In this document: one piece after another, positions 60,630-64,000 of the stretch | Layout: every line of letters starts with the position of its first letter | Numbering within the stretch: the stretch's first letter is position 1 | From: Chaetoceros tenuissimus | Taxonomy: Eukaryota; Bacillariophyta; Thalassiosirophyceae; Chaetocerotales; Chaetocerotaceae | Direction of reading: 5' to 3' | Length of the DNA: 64,000 nt | NCBI GenBank assembly: GCA_021927905.1 | Contig: BLLK01000051.1 | Span: 434,001 to 498,000 of the forward strand | Translations under genes and position numbers: made by a program | The notes under the pieces: model-generated | What the model was told of the DNA's origin: nothing | Databases searched by the model: none | What the model saw: only the letters and a program-made list of their open reading frames with translations

Positions 60630-62582
60630 ATGCTGAAAGTACTTGTATTGATTATTGTTGCTATCGGCATTAATAGTAGCCCTTTTAAATGGGCTGCTGC
60701 TGTGGTCAGTGATGGTGAAGGGTCTGTCGAAAGAATCTGCACCTCATCCTCAAGAAACAATGAATGCGATATCAAGGTAAGATTCAACGTATCCACATAA
60801 TATGGAGTTGTTACATTCTCAAATTCAATCAAAGATATGAATCTTATTCTCCATTGATTTGGTATCCTTATATAACAGCTCAAAATGAATTGTATCGTCA
60901 CTAAAAGTGATGACTACCCAAACTTGAAAGGCATGAATTGTATGGATGCTCGTGATACACTTGCCTCATCTCCTTACACATTGGATCCTTGGCATCAATG
61001 CAGATATGATAGTGATGGTAACTTCATCAACCAGTACACTGTAAAGGTCAGGTACACTTTCACGATTTGCAATGAGAGCGATGAGTATGATATCAAATTG
61101 AACCTTAAAAAGTCTAACGTGAAGATTAATAAAGGTAGAACTTCTTTCAAGAAGGCAGGCGTTGCTCAGACTTTAGCATCAAGTCAGTGTCAGACCATCA
61201 GGAAGTGGAGAAGACTCAATCTTTGTACATTTGGTGGAGAGAAGACTATCAATGCATATTATCTGTCGATGTGGTTGACTGGTCGTTCTCAAGAGGTGAA
61301 CAAGAAACAGTGTTCTTGCTACATGCATTGGCGATCGTCAAATGCAGTGACAGAAACAAGACAGTGGGTTGAGGTCGGAAATGCTCTGGAACCAATAGTT
61401 TCTGATACTAATCGAGATTATCCTTGGTCTCCATCTGCTATGAACGGAGATGGAACTGTGATTGCTCTCACTCTTCCATGGTATGATTGCTGGCCATCTT
61501 CAGCTATGGTCTATAGCTTTTCTGAAGATACTGGTCTTTGGTCACCACTTGGAGAAAATTTATTATCTGGAGATGATGACCCAATGAGCATAGCATTGAG
61601 TAGTAGAGGGGATAGAGTTGCGATAGTTGTTCATGACTATTACGGATATGATTATCAGTTGCGTGTGCATGACTACAATGCTGAAGAAGATTCTTGGTTG
61701 CGTACTGAAACAATGCATCTTGTTTCAGATTTTGGTTCTACACATTTCCTATTCATGAGTCATGATGGAAATCGTATAATGTACAGTTCAAGCGTTTACA
61801 GCCCAGGCTCTAATTATAAGATGGAGATCCATGGTCAAGTTTATAACGAAGATACTCAGGTCTGGAGTGCTATTGCTCCAGTGATCACAGACTCTGGAGA
61901 ATATCCCCTTTTTCTTGAAACAATTGTTTCAAACAGTAATGCAGACAGAATTGCAGTTCTTGGCTCCCAAATTCTAGAAACATCGTCAATGACAACTGAA
62001 GACTCTCCAACAATTCGTATCTATGATCTATCTTCTGACATGGATAAATGGGTGCAGGTAGGTCAAGATATCAATCTTTTGAGTATCTGGTCATCAGCTG
62101 GGAACGAGTATTCAATCAGGTCTATCAATATAAGTGGAGAAGGTAATCACATCGCTATACGCACTTGCTCTGGAGAATATGTCACTGAACAGGATAACAA
62201 CCGTTTAATTTGTGATCAGGATTACGTTCATGTTTGGAAATTCAAAGATGATGATGGTAGCACATGGGTACCTCATGGACAAGAGGCGATTGTGGGAGTA
62301 CGAGAACCTCAATTGAATAAGGATGGAAGCATGATGGTTGTGGAAGAGGTGGAGGATTATCATGAATACATCAGAAACCCACTCCAGGGATATGAGTATG
62401 ATGGTAACTCATGGGAACCTATTGGTATGAGTCTTGAGCCTAATGTAAGTGACGAGCAATTGATCTATTGGAAATCGATGGGTATGGCTTATGAAAAAGA
62501 TAGAATTATCGTTCTGAAAGCGGAGAGCCGATATAATACAAAAACAACTTTCATGATAAATGAATTGAAAGACTTTTCTTAA
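60630..62582 (+). CDS. Secreted beta-propeller-like protein with Cys-containing N-terminal domain
   Basis: Exons 60630-60776 and 60879-62582 join in phase 0 over a 102-bp intron (GTAAGA...ATAACAG), giving 616 residues. The start gives a signal peptide (MLKVLVLIIVAIGINSS). The N-terminal domain (~25-210) has Cys in CTSSSRNNECDIK, MNCMDARD, YTFTICNES and SSQCQTIRKWRRLNLC. The rest is a chain of repeats with WVEVGNAL, NGDGTVIAL, WSPLGENL, SSRGDRVAI, VRVHDY-like and WVQVGQDI phrases. These match the W-x-Q-x-G-x-D-I / LS-x-DG-x-x-VAI pattern of FG-GAP-like propellers found in many diatom secreted proteins, in a degenerate form. It is probably extracellular and possibly adhesive; that is inference from the family. 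Confidence 0.82.
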
Positions 62583-63162
62583 AATGAAGAGAAAGAATGT
62601 TATGAGTCTTGAACCTAATCAAAATTCGTATTGCACCTAGTCGATTAAAAGTAATTCATGTTATATTGAAGTCATTCTTGCTTCCCGTTTCATTGTCACT
62701 CTATTTCTTAGTCATAGCTAAGCTTTATAATTTATATTTGCCTGTAGATACCTTTGTAGCAAGCTTATCAATAATGCAAAGACTACAAATGCTTGCAGAA
62801 TGAAGAATGATCATTTCGAAAACAATGCTTTCTTAACGGTGATATAACTGTCATCGCTGTGTCGTTTGTCCTTTGTCCTATCATCACCTCTACCTATCAT
62901 GCATCCTCATCTATTTATTCACATGTTTTAGATGAAATCTTGTATTGCTCTGTAAGCTATTGAAACATATATTTGTGTTCTTTGGAACATATTCAATACG
63001 ACCGAGAAAGGGAGATAGAAAGTTAGATCCGGATAGCAGCCAGTGACAAGAAATCCAGAGCGCGGCCTTTCTTCAAGCAGAGCATGAGAAGTACGTTGTC
63101 TAGTACAGTGTCGAGAAGAATAGACGAGGAACAAGCAGTGGCAGCAAGAATTACGGAACAGC
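62583..63162. other. Intergenic, no gene seen
   Basis: 580 bp between two plus-strand genes. It holds a hydrophobic-looking short frame (62609-62803) without other support. No repeat or palindrome stands out. Confidence 0.4.
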
Positions 63163-63942
63163 ATGCTAACGAAGAATCTCGATGAAAAGCAGAAACCCAC
63201 TATGCAACAAAGTACTGAAGCAAGTCCTAGTAGTACAGAAGGTCTCTTCTTTCAAGCCTTCGCAGCTGGGTCGATATCAAGCAGCTGCTGCCTCTTTCAA
63301 CTTCTTTTAAATCTTCTTTCCTCTTGGAATATCTTACATATTGGATGTGCAGGTTTCAATACAGTCCTAGGACCTCTTCGACCATATACAAGAACCATGA
63401 CACTTATTTGGTTAGTCATGCAGTGGTTTCAACATTTGAATATAAATTCTCCTTTAGGAAAGCAAGAAAAGGATCGAATAAAGAGTTGCTGTACAATTTC
63501 GAGAAGGAAATTATTTCTTTCTTCGGCTTTGTGTTTAGGATTAATGTTTATGCCCGAGTTGCTAGAATCTATACGGCATAGCTCATTTATACAGAGAAAG
63601 AGTCCAACGGTAAATATAAATCCGAGAAATGTGGTGGAATTGAATTATGTTGTTGATAATATGGGATGCGAGGCATGCATCAATGCAGTTGAGAAACTAA
63701 TGAATGGTCATAAGGGAGTCTTGTCGAGTAAAGTATATTCTTTTGAAACGGGAGACGTGAATATTCAAGTGAATAAGGAACTTTATGAAAGAAATACTGA
63801 GGTAACTTGGACAAAGTATTTTGAAGATGAACTCGGGGATTTATTGCATACACATGGTTATGAATTGCGGCCTGTAGGATGGATAACAAAGTCGATGAAA
63901 CTCAAAGAGAAGAAGAAGCAAGATTTGTTTGGAGGTTTTTGA
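63163..63942 (+). CDS. MerT-like membrane region fused to an HMA domain, paralogue 2
   Basis: 259 residues. FAAGSISSSCCLFQLLLNLLSS (~30-52) with its CC pair leads to IGCAGFNTVLGPLRPYTRTM, the same MerT-like block as the protein at 15563-16363. A second hydrophobic segment (RKLFLSSALCLGLMFMPELL) follows. The HMA domain (~158-225) has NMGCEACINAVEKLM, again with M-x-C-x2-C. A basic tail ends KSMKLKEKKKQDLFGGF. The first N-terminal hydrophobic segment of the other paralogue is missing here, so this one has a shorter, polar N-terminus. Metal handling is inferred from the two motifs. Confidence 0.8.
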   Translation: MLTKNLDEKQKPTMQQSTEASPSSTEGLFFQAFAAGSISSSCCLFQLLLNLLSSWNILHIGCAGFNTVLGPLRPYTRTMTLIWLVMQWFQHLNINSPLGKQEKDRIKSCCTISRRKLFLSSALCLGLMFMPELLESIRHSSFIQRKSPTVNINPRNVVELNYVVDNMGCEACINAVEKLMNGHKGVLSSKVYSFETGDVNIQVNKELYERNTEVTWTKYFEDELGDLLHTHGYELRPVGWITKSMKLKEKKKQDLFGGF

Positions 63943-64000
63943 AGTATGTACAGATATAAAAGTAACTGCTACTTTTAACTTACAGTTGTACGATTGCCAT

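Noticed and set aside
62928-63200. Minus-strand 90-codon ORF before the second MerT-HMA gene
   Set aside because: It overlaps the start of that gene, and its Ser/Arg-rich product shows no motif.

Overview
The window looks like nuclear DNA of a diatom. It is AT-rich and gene-dense, with short GT-AG introns (67-140 bp, one of 308 bp and one of 328 bp). It holds families that are typically expanded in diatoms: 7TM receptors, HSF-type DNA-binding proteins, helicase-associated (HA) domains, BspA-type leucine-rich repeats, ankyrin proteins, and secreted trypsin-like and beta-propeller-like proteins. A Chaetoceros-like species is my best guess, but that is inference. I found no organellar or bacterial operon and no clear tRNA, rRNA or CRISPR.

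Layout. 1-8 kb: a cut glycosyltransferase-like gene, a senescence-domain protein with eight W-rich repeats, and a two-exon coiled-coil protein. 8-21 kb: a three-exon secreted trypsin homologue whose catalytic residues are replaced, three 7TM receptors (10.2-11.6, 12.0-13.8 and 19.0-20.9 kb), a secreted Cys-rich protein divergent from a MerT/MerP-like membrane protein, an RMT2-like arginine methyltransferase, and the tRNA methyltransferase Trm13. 21-28 kb: a terminal-inverted-repeat candidate, a large ankyrin protein, and two tandem LRR paralogues. 28.2-34.2 kb: two almost identical 2.98-kb DNA transposons head to tail. 34-48 kb: a lysine-methyltransferase-like enzyme, a 980-residue type I membrane protein with a Ser/Lys/Arg tail, a heat-shock-factor/HA-domain fusion, long-form tRNase Z, a multipass membrane protein with a TGA at its splice junction, a small secreted protein, and a MYND-finger protein. 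48-56 kb: three duplicated cassettes of an unrecognised gene family, one decayed, one with 291-bp coding repeats, plus an orphan exon. 56-64 kb: sparse, with small unknown genes, a secreted propeller-like protein, and a second MerT/MerP-like gene.

There is no single pathway. tRNase Z and Trm13 are both tRNA maturation enzymes, and RMT2 in yeast acts on a ribosomal protein. Receptors, secreted proteins and the membrane protein with a basic tail form a surface set. Gene pairs are mostly divergent with 270-870 bp between starts, or convergent with only 12-75 bp between stops. The observations most worth following are the twin near-identical introns in the second receptor, the HSF-HA fusion, the tandem transposon, the 48-56 kb duplication array, and the membrane protein with the basic tail.
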